Shown in pieces: positions 25,612 to 34,869 of a stretch of 57,762 nucleotides of DNA (positions within the stretch are counted from its first letter, which is position 1; every line of letters starts with the position of its first letter). The stretch comes from an uncultured Lachnospiraceae bacterium (GTDB taxonomy: Bacteria; Bacillota; Clostridia; Lachnospirales; Lachnospiraceae): contig CACXEU010000031.1 in assembly GCA_902766735.1 (NCBI GenBank), forward strand, positions 1 through 57,762. The letters are read 5' to 3'. The translations under genes and the position numbers were made by a program. The notes under the pieces were generated by a model. That model did not search any database and was not told the origin of the DNA. It saw only the letters and a program-made list of their open reading frames with translations.

Positions 25612-26741
25612 TATTTTTCACCCACTAAATCTATCAATCGTTCAACATATCCACCCCAAGTAAACTGCTCCACTGAACAATGCGATTGCTGACATAGTTC
25701 ACAATATTTTTCTTCATCATTATCCAATATAGTTCGAAATGCACTTTCTATCTCCTCGGTATTATTATTACAATATACTCCGAAAGGAATCTCTTCTCCG
25801 AAAGTTTCCACAAATTCACTATACCTAGAAGTAATAACCGGTGTATAGAAATACAATGCCTCAACGATTGACGAAAAGCCTCCCCAATTATCAGATGTGT
25901 TGATGCAAATACTCGCTTCAGACATCAACCGGTAATATAGTTTTCGTTCTAGTTCATCTGTCTTGTCCAAATATCCATAATATTCAACATTTTCATATTT
26001 TTCCATTCCCGGTGCACTATTCATCCCGATAATATCTAAGTTTATTGTTTGAGTACTATTGTCATTATAGCTTTTAATTGCCTCAAGAATTACCAATAAA
26101 CTATCTAAATATTTCTTTTGTCCAATAAATAATATCTTTCTGTTACGATACTTTTCTGCAATATCCACATTATTTTCCGGATTAATGGCCGTATTTAAAA
26201 CATTACCTAAATAATAAATATTATTTGTTTTATAATATGCATCCATATCCTCTTTAATCCTTGGAAACAACGTCACAACATAATCACTCTTTTCTATTTC
26301 CTTGTCCTGTCTCTTTATCTCTCTTTCTTCCCAATAACTCGGTTCCCTCCTCTTAAAGTGACGAATCAGATATTCAAGCGTCCAATCACAAAGAAGTATA
26401 CTTGGAATCGTCGTGCAAACAGACGATGGCGAATAACTGAAATTCGTAGAAATCAATAAATCAGCGTTTGGAAATTTTCTTAAACTTTTCCGCATAATTC
26501 TATTTACAAGTTTTGCATTCAGTCCTAATCTTTGGAATTCCATTCCAGTATCTTGATTAACCATTCTGCATATCTTATTAAAAACTCTCTGAACAAACTT
26601 AAATCTTTGAATATTAATTCTATGAACTATATATCCCTTTTCTTCCAGTGTCGTTGTTAAAAAGAAAGGAATATTCGACCATGTTTTTGCACTTTTCGAA
26701 TCACCATAAGTATACACAATAATCTCCTGGATTGTTTTCAT
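25611..26741 (-). CDS. Glycosyltransferase, GT-B fold (GT4-like)
   Basis: A 376-residue cytoplasmic glycosyltransferase. The C-terminal half has the GT4-like pattern RKILFIGQKKYLDSLLVI, then EYYGYLDKTDEL, and the donor-site segment WGGFSSIVEALYFYTPVI with the conserved Glu (about 308). The N-terminal acceptor half is divergent. It is very AT-rich and wedged between rfbD and the acetylation pair, with its own terminator, which suggests a cassette acquired separately from the flanking rhamnose genes. Donor and acceptor are unknown. Confidence 0.78.
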   Translation of the reverse strand: MKTIQEIIVYTYGDSKSAKTWSNIPFFLTTTLEEKGYIVHRINIQRFKFVQRVFNKICRMVNQDTGMEFQRLGLNAKLVNRIMRKSLRKFPNADLLISTNFSYSPSSVCTTIPSILLCDWTLEYLIRHFKRREPSYWEEREIKRQDKEIEKSDYVVTLFPRIKEDMDAYYKTNNIYYLGNVLNTAINPENNVDIAEKYRNRKILFIGQKKYLDSLLVILEAIKSYNDNSTQTINLDIIGMNSAPGMEKYENVEYYGYLDKTDELERKLYYRLMSEASICINTSDNWGGFSSIVEALYFYTPVITSRYSEFVETFGEEIPFGVYCNNNTEEIESAFRTILDNDEEKYCELCQQSHCSVEQFTWGGYVERLIDLVGEK

Positions 26742-26759
26742 ATTTTATTCTCCACCATT

Positions 26760-27635
26760 TCAAATCTGAATTTCATCTTTCAAATATCTTTCCAAAGCAT
26801 CCTGCCATGTCGGAAGTGGTTCAAACCCGTTCTCCACAAGCTTATTCTTATCCATTCGGCTATTCGCCGGGCGCTTTGCTTTCGCCGGGTACATCTCGCT
26901 TCCCACCGGCGATACCTTGACTTTTCCATAAACTTCATCATAGGCAGAAGCCTGCTTCATGATTTCCACAGTAAAGTCATACCAGCTGATAAATCCACCT
27001 TCGTTGGTGGCATGATAAATGCCATACTTTTCTGTTTCAGCCATATCCACTAACAAGCGAGCCAGGTCGTAAGTATATGTCGGTGTTCCAATCTGATCCG
27101 CAACCACCGTTAACGCATCGTGATTCTTTCCCAGGTTCAGCATTGTCTTCACGAAATTCTTGCCATTGTAACCAAACACCCAGGCAATTCGTACAATATA
27201 GTATTTTTCCAAATACTTCTGGACGGCAAGCTCTCCCCGATACTTTGATTCTCCGTATACATTAAGCGGTGCTCTCCGATCATCCGGCTTCCACGGAGTT
27301 TCTCCCTGACCATCAAACACATAATCCGTGCTGATATAAATCATCTTTGCATCCAATTCTTTACAAACTTTTGCAATATTCTCCGTCCCCTGGGCATTTA
27401 CCTGCATAACCTTTGGAATATTTTCCTCATCTTCCGCTGCATCCACTGCCGTCCAGGCCGCACAATGAACGACCGCTTCCGGTTTCTCCTGATGCAACGC
27501 GGCACAAACGGATTGTTCGTCCGTAATATCCATTTCTTCAATGTCTACGCCAATCGCCTGATGCCCACGCTTCTTTAACTCATTGACAACGTCAAATCCC
27601 AGCTGTCCCTTTACTCCTGTTACTAATACCTTCAT
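26760..27635 (-). CDS. rfbD: dTDP-4-dehydrorhamnose reductase
   Basis: The last step of dTDP-L-rhamnose synthesis, an NAD(P)H-dependent SDR of 291 residues. It has GVKGQLGFDV, STDYVFDGQGETPW and the YGESKYRGE Tyr/Lys motif. It lies 12 bases after rfbA and is separated from rfbB/rfbC by three AT-rich genes. Confidence 0.96.
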   Translation of the reverse strand: MKVLVTGVKGQLGFDVVNELKKRGHQAIGVDIEEMDITDEQSVCAALHQEKPEAVVHCAAWTAVDAAEDEENIPKVMQVNAQGTENIAKVCKELDAKMIYISTDYVFDGQGETPWKPDDRRAPLNVYGESKYRGELAVQKYLEKYYIVRIAWVFGYNGKNFVKTMLNLGKNHDALTVVADQIGTPTYTYDLARLLVDMAETEKYGIYHATNEGGFISWYDFTVEIMKQASAYDEVYGKVKVSPVGSEMYPAKAKRPANSRMDKNKLVENGFEPLPTWQDALERYLKDEIQI

Positions 27636-27647
27636 TTTCTCTCCACT

Positions 27648-28535
27648 CTATCGCAACGGGTCAATAAATTTTCCGTCAACTACGTCTTTCAAATATTGAC
27701 CGTACTCATTTTTCTTCATCAATTCATAGGCTTCCAAAACTTCTTCCTTGCTAATCCATCCATTCAGATAAGCAATTTCTTCCGGACATGAAATCTTTCT
27801 ATGCTGATGATCTTCAATATTCTTCACAAAATTTGTAGCTTCCACCAGACTGGCATGGGTTCCCGTATCAAGCCATGTAAAGCCCTGACCCAAAACTTCC
27901 ACATCCAGTTTTCCCTCTTTCAAATAGATTGCATTTAAGTCTGTGATTTCCAATTCTCCTCTGGCAGATGGTTTCAGATTTTTTGCATACTCCACTACCT
28001 TGTTATCGTAGAAATAAAGACCGGTTACACAATAATTACTCTTTGGATTTTCCGGCTTTTCCTCAATGGAAATCGCTTTCCCTTCCGCATCGAATTCCAC
28101 GATACCGAAACGTTCCGGATCGTCCACATAATATCCGAATACTTTTGCACCCTCTGTAATTTTAGCAGCCTGCAGTAGTCTCTTTTTCAGTCCATGGCCT
28201 TCGAAAATATTATCTCCCAGGACCATTGCCACACTATCATCGCCAATAAAGTCTGCTCCAATGATAAAAGCCTGTGCCAATCCATCCGGGCTCGGTTGAA
28301 CCGCATACTCCAAGCGAATACCAAACTGGCTTCCGTCTTTCAGAAGTTCCTGAAATCTCGGTGTATCCTCCGGTGTGGAAATAATCAAAATATCCTGAAT
28401 TCCTGCATTCATCAGCACTGACAACGGATAATAAATCATCGGTTTATCATAAATCGGCAACAACTGTTTCGATGTTACTCTGGTCAGTGGATATAGGCGC
28501 GTTCCCGAACCGCCTGCTAAAATAATTCCTTTCAT
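27648..28535 (-). CDS. rfbA: Glucose-1-phosphate thymidylyltransferase
   Basis: This enzyme makes dTDP-glucose from glucose-1-phosphate and dTTP, the entry step for dTDP-rhamnose and other dTDP-deoxysugars. The 295-residue protein begins [18 protein letters not shown] and has the catalytic Asp in [11 protein letters not shown]. The start at 28535 is set by AGAGG five bases upstream and by family length; the frame is open 20 codons further up, but those residues are not family-like. Confidence 0.97.
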   Translation of the reverse strand: MKGIILAGGSGTRLYPLTRVTSKQLLPIYDKPMIYYPLSVLMNAGIQDILIISTPEDTPRFQELLKDGSQFGIRLEYAVQPSPDGLAQAFIIGADFIGDDSVAMVLGDNIFEGHGLKKRLLQAAKITEGAKVFGYYVDDPERFGIVEFDAEGKAISIEEKPENPKSNYCVTGLYFYDNKVVEYAKNLKPSARGELEITDLNAIYLKEGKLDVEVLGQGFTWLDTGTHASLVEATNFVKNIEDHQHRKISCPEEIAYLNGWISKEEVLEAYELMKKNEYGQYLKDVVDGKFIDPLR

Positions 28536-28739
28536 ATATACCTCTTTTCTCTTGAATTTTGATTTCTTAAACAAATCATTTTTATCAGTTTTCAACTAAC
28601 ACCAATACGAGAGAACTAAATCAATTCACCTCTTTTGATATTCGTCAATTGCCATCAACACATAATCCATAGCCCCTAATTTCCAATTCCATATACTGCA
28701 AACCATAATTCGAAAGACAAATTCCAGCATGCATATTAA
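28536..28739 (-). other. Intergenic stretch with a 34-codon remnant-like frame
   Basis: No clear gene. A frame from ATG 28730 to TGA 28626 encodes 34 residues ending YVLMAIDEYQKR and has no ribosome site. It is in the same frame as VanZ and separated from it by a single TAG, so it is either a lost VanZ extension or the tail of a deleted gene. No convincing terminator or promoter was seen. Confidence 0.4.
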
Positions 28740-29312
28740 CTAATCAATTATTTCTCCAGTCTTATCAGAAACTTTTTTTGACAACACTTTTTCATAAAAC
28801 CACCAACCAAATATTGTCCCCAAGACATTCATAAGAATATCCTCCGTCTGAAACTCTCCGCATTTCATAATCAATTGTGCAATTTCAACCCCACTACTAA
28901 CAATACCGCCAAATATTATCACGTCGCTATATGCCCCATCCTCAGAACGTATCATTTTATATACAATTCCAATTGGTATAAAAAAAACCATATTCACGAA
29001 AGAATATAATATAAGCAAATGCGCTCCTCCTGGCTTCGTGAAAGGAATTATATTTATTCGAAAATACCCCACTCTCATCCGAGAAAAAATAGTCAGTTCC
29101 ATTAAAAAAACTGTATACACAATAAGAAAAACTACCTCTTTCATCTTTCTTGAGCGTATCATTTTCTTTTTAATCAACACAAAATAAATTAATAGCGGAA
29201 CTGCACTGAGTAAAATTGTTGGGCCAATTGCATCTCTCCCGCTCTCTAGCATCCCCAATATAGAATCAATTATTTGATTCATCCTGATCTGATATAATTG
29301 ATAATCTGTCAT
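28740..29312 (-). CDS. VanZ-family membrane protein
   Basis: A 190-residue protein with four to five transmembrane helices. The VanZ-like pattern is visible: ELTIFSRMRVGYFRINIIPF, a hydrophobic helix, FIPIGIVY and SSGVEIAQL, then DILMNVLGTIFGWWFYE (about 155-172). VanZ proteins confer low-level teicoplanin resistance in enterococci and are otherwise of unknown function, often near cell-envelope genes. It lies 18 bases after the ATP-grasp gene and is probably co-transcribed. Confidence 0.85.
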   Translation of the reverse strand: MTDYQLYQIRMNQIIDSILGMLESGRDAIGPTILLSAVPLLIYFVLIKKKMIRSRKMKEVVFLIVYTVFLMELTIFSRMRVGYFRINIIPFTKPGGAHLLILYSFVNMVFFIPIGIVYKMIRSEDGAYSDVIIFGGIVSSGVEIAQLIMKCGEFQTEDILMNVLGTIFGWWFYEKVLSKKVSDKTGEIID

Positions 29313-29330
29313 AACATCCCCTTTCGAATA

Positions 29331-30599
29331 TTATATATGTTCTTCATCAAATTCTGAATAAATCATATTGTTTCCATCCTCATCATATACTCTAAATAGC
29401 TTCTTAATTTTCTGAATTGCACTCCTCATTTCATCCTTACTCAGCGCTACAATATCTATTTCGGCAATCCTTTGATTCACATTGTATGTGTACTCAATCT
29501 GTTCCCCGACTTGATGACGTAATGTATATCCAAATAACTCTTTCATTTTTTCAATTTCTTCAAGTCCTTCTATCTTATAAATTTTTCCTTTTTTTACAAT
29601 TGGAAACAAGGCAGTGACTATATGTCCATCAAGCCAATAGCTATCATCCAAATAATCTGAGTACTCTCCATCAAACTTCCCATTAAATGCAAAGCTAATT
29701 AAATATTCTAGCAAGTTTTTATGCAATATTTGCGCTTGCATTGTGTCATACTCGGTCCCTGGGAATCTAAATCCCGGATCATAAAATCTTATTTTATCGC
29801 CATCGACAAACCCCTGCATAAACACAGGACCATTCTTTATGCCTATTCCACGAAGCATATTCACTATTTTTTTGTGAACTTTTTCCACATATAACTCTGT
29901 GTAATTAGAGGGAGATACTGATGCAATCGCAACCTTTTCAAGTCCCAATTCTCTCTTTCCTAAATGTCTATCAACAGTCCTTATCAGATATGGTTTTCCA
30001 TTAATAAAGAAAATTGTCATCGAAAAATCAGGTTTCCCTTTCATATAAGTTTCAATTAGTGCCTGTCCATTATCCGATGCTCTTTCTGCTTCCTTAATTG
30101 CCTTTACTACCTCTTCATAAGAATCACATATATTCTGCCCCCTTGACCCTCTACTGTGCGCTGGTTTGACTAACAACGGATACTTGTTCTTTATATAGTC
30201 TTCTGATTCAAGAATCTTTTCGACCTCAAAACTTTCAATAATATCTACACCATATTTTTCACAACATTCTTTAAACTTATTTTTATTTGTTAATATTTCT
30301 ACCTGTTCTTTTGTACAATAACATGGCAATTTTAGTCTCTCACATATTTTCTGATAAGGAATTTGTCCTGGATCTATATGTGTATTTAATACAGCTCTGA
30401 CATTTTCCTTCTTGCACATTTTAACTATATTATCAACATCATTAATATCATACATATAACTTTTATCAGCTATTCTTTTTGCTGGAGAATCTTCCAAATA
30501 ATCTGTTACAATTGTATAATATCCCATTTTTTTTGCCATCCGTACCAATTTACAATGGAGGTTTGCTCCACCTAAAACTAATATTTTTTCCATTTCCAT
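29331..30599 (-). CDS. ATP-grasp carboxylate-amine ligase
   Basis: A 422-residue ATP-grasp enzyme. It has an N-terminal Rossmann-like preATP domain (ILVLGGANLHCKLVRMAKK), an ATP-grasp core (about 105-310) with LLVKPAHSRGSRGQ as the ATP-clamp loop and QALIETYMKG, and an FYDPGFRFPG segment in the position of the Mg-binding acids. These enzymes join a carboxylate to an amine via an acyl-phosphate. In this locus it could attach an organic or amino acid to an amino sugar, but no substrate can be read from the sequence. Of three close ATGs, the one at 30599 is best placed after AAGGAG. It has its own promoter. Confidence 0.82.
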   Translation of the reverse strand: MEMEKILVLGGANLHCKLVRMAKKMGYYTIVTDYLEDSPAKRIADKSYMYDINDVDNIVKMCKKENVRAVLNTHIDPGQIPYQKICERLKLPCYCTKEQVEILTNKNKFKECCEKYGVDIIESFEVEKILESEDYIKNKYPLLVKPAHSRGSRGQNICDSYEEVVKAIKEAERASDNGQALIETYMKGKPDFSMTIFFINGKPYLIRTVDRHLGKRELGLEKVAIASVSPSNYTELYVEKVHKKIVNMLRGIGIKNGPVFMQGFVDGDKIRFYDPGFRFPGTEYDTMQAQILHKNLLEYLISFAFNGKFDGEYSDYLDDSYWLDGHIVTALFPIVKKGKIYKIEGLEEIEKMKELFGYTLRHQVGEQIEYTYNVNQRIAEIDIVALSKDEMRSAIQKIKKLFRVYDEDGNNMIYSEFDEEHI

Positions 30600-30620
30600 C
30601 CACATCTCCTTTTCCAGAAA

Positions 30621-30650
30621 ATTATAACACCTCCACATTCATTATGTAAA
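30621..30650 (-). promoter_or_regulatory. Promoter of the ATP-grasp/VanZ unit
   Basis: On the minus strand TTTACA (30645-30650), 18-bp spacer, perfect TATAAT (30621-30626), about 22 bases before the start codon, directly after the terminator of the Ig-repeat gene. Confidence 0.68.
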
Positions 30651-30687
30651 TAAAAAAATAACCTTTGGAACATTACGTTCCAAAGGC
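30651..30687 (-). terminator. Terminator after the Ig-repeat gene
   Basis: A perfect 10-bp stem CCTTTGGAAC/GTTCCAAAGG with a 5-base loop, followed by TTATTTTTTTA on the minus strand. Confidence 0.9.
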
Positions 30688-30707
30688 TATTAATAAATGA
30701 TATTAAA

Positions 30708-32714
30708 TTACTTCATTGTAAGCTTTGCCGCGTTTGAAATTATAGAATTTCCTTTGCCATCTGAAATTACACATCTATAATATCTTCCATCAAAATTTGT
30801 TCTTCCATCAACTTTTAATGTATCTGTGTTAAAACCTTCCAATGTAGTGTTTGCAAATGTCTTTCCGCCATCCTTACTAAACTGCCACTGGTACTTTAAT
30901 CCCGTTCCTGTCGCACCGACAAAGAGGTCTTTAATCTCTCCAACAGACAAGCTAAAATCTCCTGGCTGTGTTGTAATTGTCAATGTTTCAACAACTGTAC
31001 CAATTGTAAGTTTTGCTGCATTCGATGTAATAGTATTTCCTTTATTATCAGAAATGATACATCTATAATATCTTCCGTCAAAGGTTTCTCTTCCATCAAT
31101 TGCCAATGTATTTGTATTATAACCGCTCAATGTAGTGTTTGCAAATGTCTTTCCGCCATCTTTACTAAACTGCCACTGATACTTCAATCCTGTTCCTGTT
31201 GCCTTAACGCTCAAGTTTATCACTTCACCAACAGCAACTGTAAAATCTGCCGGTTGTGTTGTAATCGCAAGAGTATCAGATGATGTTCCAATCGTTAACT
31301 TGGCTGCATTTGATGTTACAGTATTTCCTTTATCATCAGAGATTACACATCTATAATATCTTCCGTCAAAGGTTTCTCTTCCATCAATTGCTAATGTATT
31401 TGTATTGTAACCAGTCAATGTGGTGTTTGCAAATGTCTTTCCACCGTCTTTACTAAACTGCCACTGATATTTCAATCCACTTCCTGTTGCAACGACCTTT
31501 AAGTACTTAAATTCACCAACAGCAACTGTGAAATCTGCAGGTTGTGTCGTAATTGCAAGAGTTGCCCCGGAAGAACGAATTGTAAGCTTAGCCGCATTTG
31601 ATGTTACAGAGTTTCCTCTTTCATCAGAAACTACACATCTATAATATCTTCCATCAAAGTTTTCCCTTCCATCAATCGCTAATGTTTTTGTGTTATAACC
31701 TGGCAATGTAGTATTAGCAAATGTATTTCCACCATCTTTACTAAACTGCCACTGATACTTCAAGCCCGTTCCTGTTGCAACAACTGTCAAATTCATTATC
31801 TCACCAATAGATACCGAAAAATCTGCTGGTTGCGTTGTAATTGCAAGTGTTGTTGCGGAAGAACGAATCGTTAACTTGGCCGCATTTGATGTTACAGTAT
31901 TTCCTTTATCGTCAGAGATTACACATCTATAATATCTTCCGTCAAAGGTTTCTCTTCCATCAATTGCCAATGTATTTGTATTGTAACCAGTCAATGTGGT
32001 ATTAGCAAATGTATTTCCACCATCTTTACTAAACTGCCACTGATACTTCAGCCCTGTTCCTGTTGCAGCAACCATCAAATATTTAAATTCACCAACAGCA
32101 ACTGTGAAATCCACAGGCTGTGTTGTGATCGCAAGCGTTCCAGATGATTCAATTGTTAACTTAGCAGCATTTGATGTTACAGTATTTCCCTTGTTGTCAG
32201 TAACAACACATCTGTAATATCTTCCATCAAACGTCTCTCTTCCATCAATTGTCAATGTGCTTGTATTATAGCCTGTCAATGTGGTGTTTGCAAATGTATT
32301 TCCACCATCTTTACTAAACTGCCACTGGTATTTCAAGCCCGTTCCCGTTGCTGTCACAGCTAATCTCTTTACCGCACCTACAGCTAACGAAAAATCTTCT
32401 GGCTGCGCCGTAATCTTTAACGAAGCCTCTGTTGTTGGTTCTTCTGTTGTTGGTTCTTCTGTTGTTGGTTCTTCTGTTGTTGTTTCATCCTCAAATAAAT
32501 CTTCCCAAGGATTATCAAGGACCTGCTCATTTTCTTCTGTAACAACTTCAATTGTTCCATCTTCGCCAGATCCAAGCAATTCCGCCCATGGATTTTCCAC
32601 TTGTGTACTTGTTTCGTACGCATCATTTGCGTCCTGTTCCGTTCCAGCACTTACCATTGACATTGAATTAAAAACTAATGCCATTGAAAGTACAACTGCA
32701 GATAATTTCCTCAT
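30708..32714 (-). CDS. Secreted protein of six tandem Ig-like domains
   Basis: A 668-residue secreted protein. It has a signal peptide (about 1-22, ending SMVSAG), an acidic linker with a repeated TTEEP motif (about 73-95) and six near-identical Ig-like domains of about 95-96 residues. Each contains TGLKYQWQFSKDGG, a YNT.TL.IDGR segment, FDGRYYRC and SNAAKLT, including the Trp and Cys of the Ig core. It ends right after the sixth domain (LTMK) with no LPxTG/SPKTG signal, transmembrane helix or binding module. It may be released or held by the polysaccharide. It has its own promoter and terminator inside the polysaccharide locus. Start: ATG 32714 after AAGGAG. Confidence 0.88.
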   Translation of the reverse strand: MRKLSAVVLSMALVFNSMSMVSAGTEQDANDAYETSTQVENPWAELLGSGEDGTIEVVTEENEQVLDNPWEDLFEDETTTEEPTTEEPTTEEPTTEASLKITAQPEDFSLAVGAVKRLAVTATGTGLKYQWQFSKDGGNTFANTTLTGYNTSTLTIDGRETFDGRYYRCVVTDNKGNTVTSNAAKLTIESSGTLAITTQPVDFTVAVGEFKYLMVAATGTGLKYQWQFSKDGGNTFANTTLTGYNTNTLAIDGRETFDGRYYRCVISDDKGNTVTSNAAKLTIRSSATTLAITTQPADFSVSIGEIMNLTVVATGTGLKYQWQFSKDGGNTFANTTLPGYNTKTLAIDGRENFDGRYYRCVVSDERGNSVTSNAAKLTIRSSGATLAITTQPADFTVAVGEFKYLKVVATGSGLKYQWQFSKDGGKTFANTTLTGYNTNTLAIDGRETFDGRYYRCVISDDKGNTVTSNAAKLTIGTSSDTLAITTQPADFTVAVGEVINLSVKATGTGLKYQWQFSKDGGKTFANTTLSGYNTNTLAIDGRETFDGRYYRCIISDNKGNTITSNAAKLTIGTVVETLTITTQPGDFSLSVGEIKDLFVGATGTGLKYQWQFSKDGGKTFANTTLEGFNTDTLKVDGRTNFDGRYYRCVISDGKGNSIISNAAKLTMK
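30711..32421 (-). repeat. Six tandem 285/288-bp repeats encoding Ig domains
   Basis: Matching positions (the codons for NAAKLT) recur near 30727, 31015, 31303, 31591, 31879 and 32164, giving a period of 288 bp four times and 285 bp once. DNA identity between units is high, especially units 2 to 5, which points to recent unequal crossing-over or gene conversion. Confidence 0.92.
32431..32484 (-). repeat. 15-bp repeats encoding TTEEP
   Basis: Plus-strand unit GTTGTTGGTTCTTCT is repeated three times plus a partial copy. It encodes the Thr-Thr-Glu-Glu-Pro linker before the Ig domains. Confidence 0.9.
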
Positions 32715-32758
32715 AGTTTTCTCCTTTTTAATTTTTTTCTCGCTAAAATGACTTATAC

Positions 32759-32786
32759 AGTATAACCCATTTTTCAAATCTGTAAA
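32759..32786 (-). promoter_or_regulatory. Promoter of the Ig-repeat gene
   Basis: On the minus strand TTTACA (32781-32786), 16-bp spacer, TATACT (32759-32764), about 45 bases before the ATG. Confidence 0.62.
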
Positions 32787-32834
32787 AGTGCATTTTTTAT
32801 ATGCAAGGTGCTTTTTTTTATAAAATACATTTTT

Positions 32835-33983
32835 CTATTCAATCATTCCAAGTATAATGTCACAAATTTTATCAACTATACCTTGTTCCAGCTCTGGGTA
32901 TAATGGCAATGTCAACACTTGCTTTGATATTTCTAACGCTACTGGCGTTTTCTTTGCATCGAATCTTTCGCAATAACATTCGTATGTGCTCGTCAATGGA
33001 TAAAAGTATTTTCTTGCGCAAATTCCATTTTTTTTAAGTTTTTCAAAAACATCATCTCTTGAAAAACCCAGCACGTTTTCTTTAAAAATCACTGGATAAT
33101 ACGCATAATTACCTCTTTCCCCCTCTTTGACTCCCCTATTAACAACAATACCGTTAACACCTGATAATTTTTTATCATATTCTTCTACGATTTTTTTCCT
33201 TTTCAGTATATTTTCATTCAGATGCCTAAGATTACATATTCCCATAGCTGCAGAGAACTCATTCATTTTAGCATTTCCACCTACATACTCCACTGTCTCC
33301 GGACCTGTAATACCAAAATTCTTCCAATCGTTCAATTTTGACTTGAATCGTTTATCTTTCAAGCAAATTGCTCCACCTTCAATTGTATTAAAAACCTTAG
33401 TGGCATGAAAACTAAACATAGACGCATCTCCATACCTTGCGACACTAACTCCATCTTTTTCAACCGCAAAGGCATGTGCTGCATCGTAGATAACTTTTAG
33501 ATTATGCTTTTGAGCGAGAGAATCAATTTTATCCACAGCACATAAGTTCCCATAAACATGAACAGGAATAATTGCACATGTACGATCCGAAATCAAATCT
33601 TCTATTTTAGATTCATCTATTGTATAATCATCTCTCTTTATATCACAAAAGACCGGAGTCAATCCTTTTCGTACTATAGCATTTGTTGTGGAAGCAAATG
33701 TAAACGGCGTCGTAATGACTTCATCTTTTCTTACACCTTTTTCATTTAATTCATTTCCTAACCCTAATGCTTCAATAACGCACTCTAACGCCTGATGTCC
33801 ATTTACAAACAATGCCAGATTTTCTTTAGGCACCCCCATATACTCGGCCAAATCATTTTCTAACTGTTTGTGCTTAACTCCCATATTTGTTAGCCAATGT
33901 GTATCCCACAGTCCTTTTATTTCCTCAATATATTCTTCTAACGATGGCATTGAAGAACGTGTCACTAATATTCTTTCCTTCAT
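32835..33983 (-). CDS. DegT/DnrJ/EryC1/StrS sugar aminotransferase (VioA-like)
   Basis: A PLP-dependent sugar 4-aminotransferase, 382 residues. PLP sites are visible: Asp167 in YDAAHAF and Lys196 in SFHATKVFNTIEGG. The N-terminus (SMPSLEEYIEEIKGLWDTHW, then LTNMG) resembles the group that aminates dTDP-4-keto-6-deoxy-D-glucose to dTDP-Qui4N (viosamine), such as VioA. RfbA and RfbB in the same locus would supply that substrate. It is the last of four tightly spaced genes with the fumarase-type subunits and C-C lyase. ATG 33983 follows AAGGA; an earlier ATG was rejected. Family assignment is firm; the VioA-type specificity is inferred. Confidence 0.88.
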   Translation of the reverse strand: MKERILVTRSSMPSLEEYIEEIKGLWDTHWLTNMGVKHKQLENDLAEYMGVPKENLALFVNGHQALECVIEALGLGNELNEKGVRKDEVITTPFTFASTTNAIVRKGLTPVFCDIKRDDYTIDESKIEDLISDRTCAIIPVHVYGNLCAVDKIDSLAQKHNLKVIYDAAHAFAVEKDGVSVARYGDASMFSFHATKVFNTIEGGAICLKDKRFKSKLNDWKNFGITGPETVEYVGGNAKMNEFSAAMGICNLRHLNENILKRKKIVEEYDKKLSGVNGIVVNRGVKEGERGNYAYYPVIFKENVLGFSRDDVFEKLKKNGICARKYFYPLTSTYECYCERFDAKKTPVALEISKQVLTLPLYPELEQGIVDKICDIILGMIE

Positions 33984-34006
33984 TTTTAATCCTTTTCTCA
34001 TCAAGT

Positions 34007-34861
34007 TTACAGTTCCACTGTTGCAATCCTCGGTTCAAAGCAACAGCACGGGCGCAAGCACACAATTCGCACTCCACTTGCTCTTTGCGGTCCTATTTTG
34101 GCAAAGGTTCCAATAACTGTAACATCTCCTCTTAACCCCAACGCACCTGTCTTTGACTCATTAACCGCATCCGTTATATCTTGCTCAAACTCCGACTGTT
34201 CATCATAATTTCCATCAACCAAAGCTTGTACCATAAGAGAAGAAGCCTCAAATGCTGAACGTCCAATTCCAATACCCAAAGTACATGGCGTGCATCCCAA
34301 CTCTGCCGTTGCCTGCTTTGCCCACTCAACAATTTCCTTTTTAACCACTTCAATATTATGCTTATGAAAAACACGATAGGTCTTCCCTCTAATCGCAGGT
34401 CCACCACCAAACATCAAAATATGTAATCTGATTTTGTCATCCTCTGAATATCTTATTTGTATCGGTGCAATTTCCAAATCTGCCGGATTTGAACTTAATC
34501 CTCCTGACTGATCAATCCTTTGCATTTCGTTGCCTTGAATTGCCATGGGTCTTCCCGGAAGTTTTCTCAATCCCTCGCGCACACCTTCCTTGATATTTTC
34601 TATCATCGTTCCTGTCACACTTTGATTTTTTCCGATTTCCAATAATAGATGTGGTATTCCCGTGTCGTCACACAATGGACTTTTATTTTTTTCAGCTATT
34701 TCTGCATTCTCAAGAATTGTCTCCAAGACCCACTTTGCCTGTGGATTTTTTTCTATTTTTATTGCCCTTTCATATGCCCTTTTTTTATCAGCTAAAAATG
34801 TGGACCCTGCTTCAACTAGAGTTTTACTAACTTTTTCAATTATTTCTTTCTCGTAATTCAT
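34007..34861 (-). CDS. Fumarate hydratase class I/tartrate dehydratase, alpha subunit
   Basis: The larger subunit of an iron-sulfur hydro-lyase, 284 residues. Candidate cluster cysteines are Cys64 in PLCDDTG (family CxDTG motif), Cys190/Cys193 in ELGCTPCTLGIGIG and a Cys-rich end around 268-274. Such two-subunit enzymes interconvert malate/fumarate, tartrate/oxaloacetate or citramalate/mesaconate. The C-terminal segment differs from textbook fumarases. I looked for a frameshift there; neither alternative frame restored a family-like sequence. It is placed between the beta-subunit and aminotransferase genes in a polysaccharide operon, an unexpected context. Confidence 0.87.
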   Translation of the reverse strand: MNYEKEIIEKVSKTLVEAGSTFLADKKRAYERAIKIEKNPQAKWVLETILENAEIAEKNKSPLCDDTGIPHLLLEIGKNQSVTGTMIENIKEGVREGLRKLPGRPMAIQGNEMQRIDQSGGLSSNPADLEIAPIQIRYSEDDKIRLHILMFGGGPAIRGKTYRVFHKHNIEVVKKEIVEWAKQATAELGCTPCTLGIGIGRSAFEASSLMVQALVDGNYDEQSEFEQDITDAVNESKTGALGLRGDVTVIGTFAKIGPQRASGVRIVCLRPCCCFEPRIATVEL

Positions 34862-34869
34862 ATTCTCTC

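Noticed and set aside
30711..32421. Tandem repeats as a possible CRISPR array
   Set aside because: Period is 285-288 bp with no spacer structure and the repeats are coding Ig domains.
34007..34100. Possible frameshift at the end of the fumarase alpha subunit
   Set aside because: The Cys-rich C-terminus looks atypical, but the other two frames hit stops or give no family-like ending, so the annotated frame was kept.
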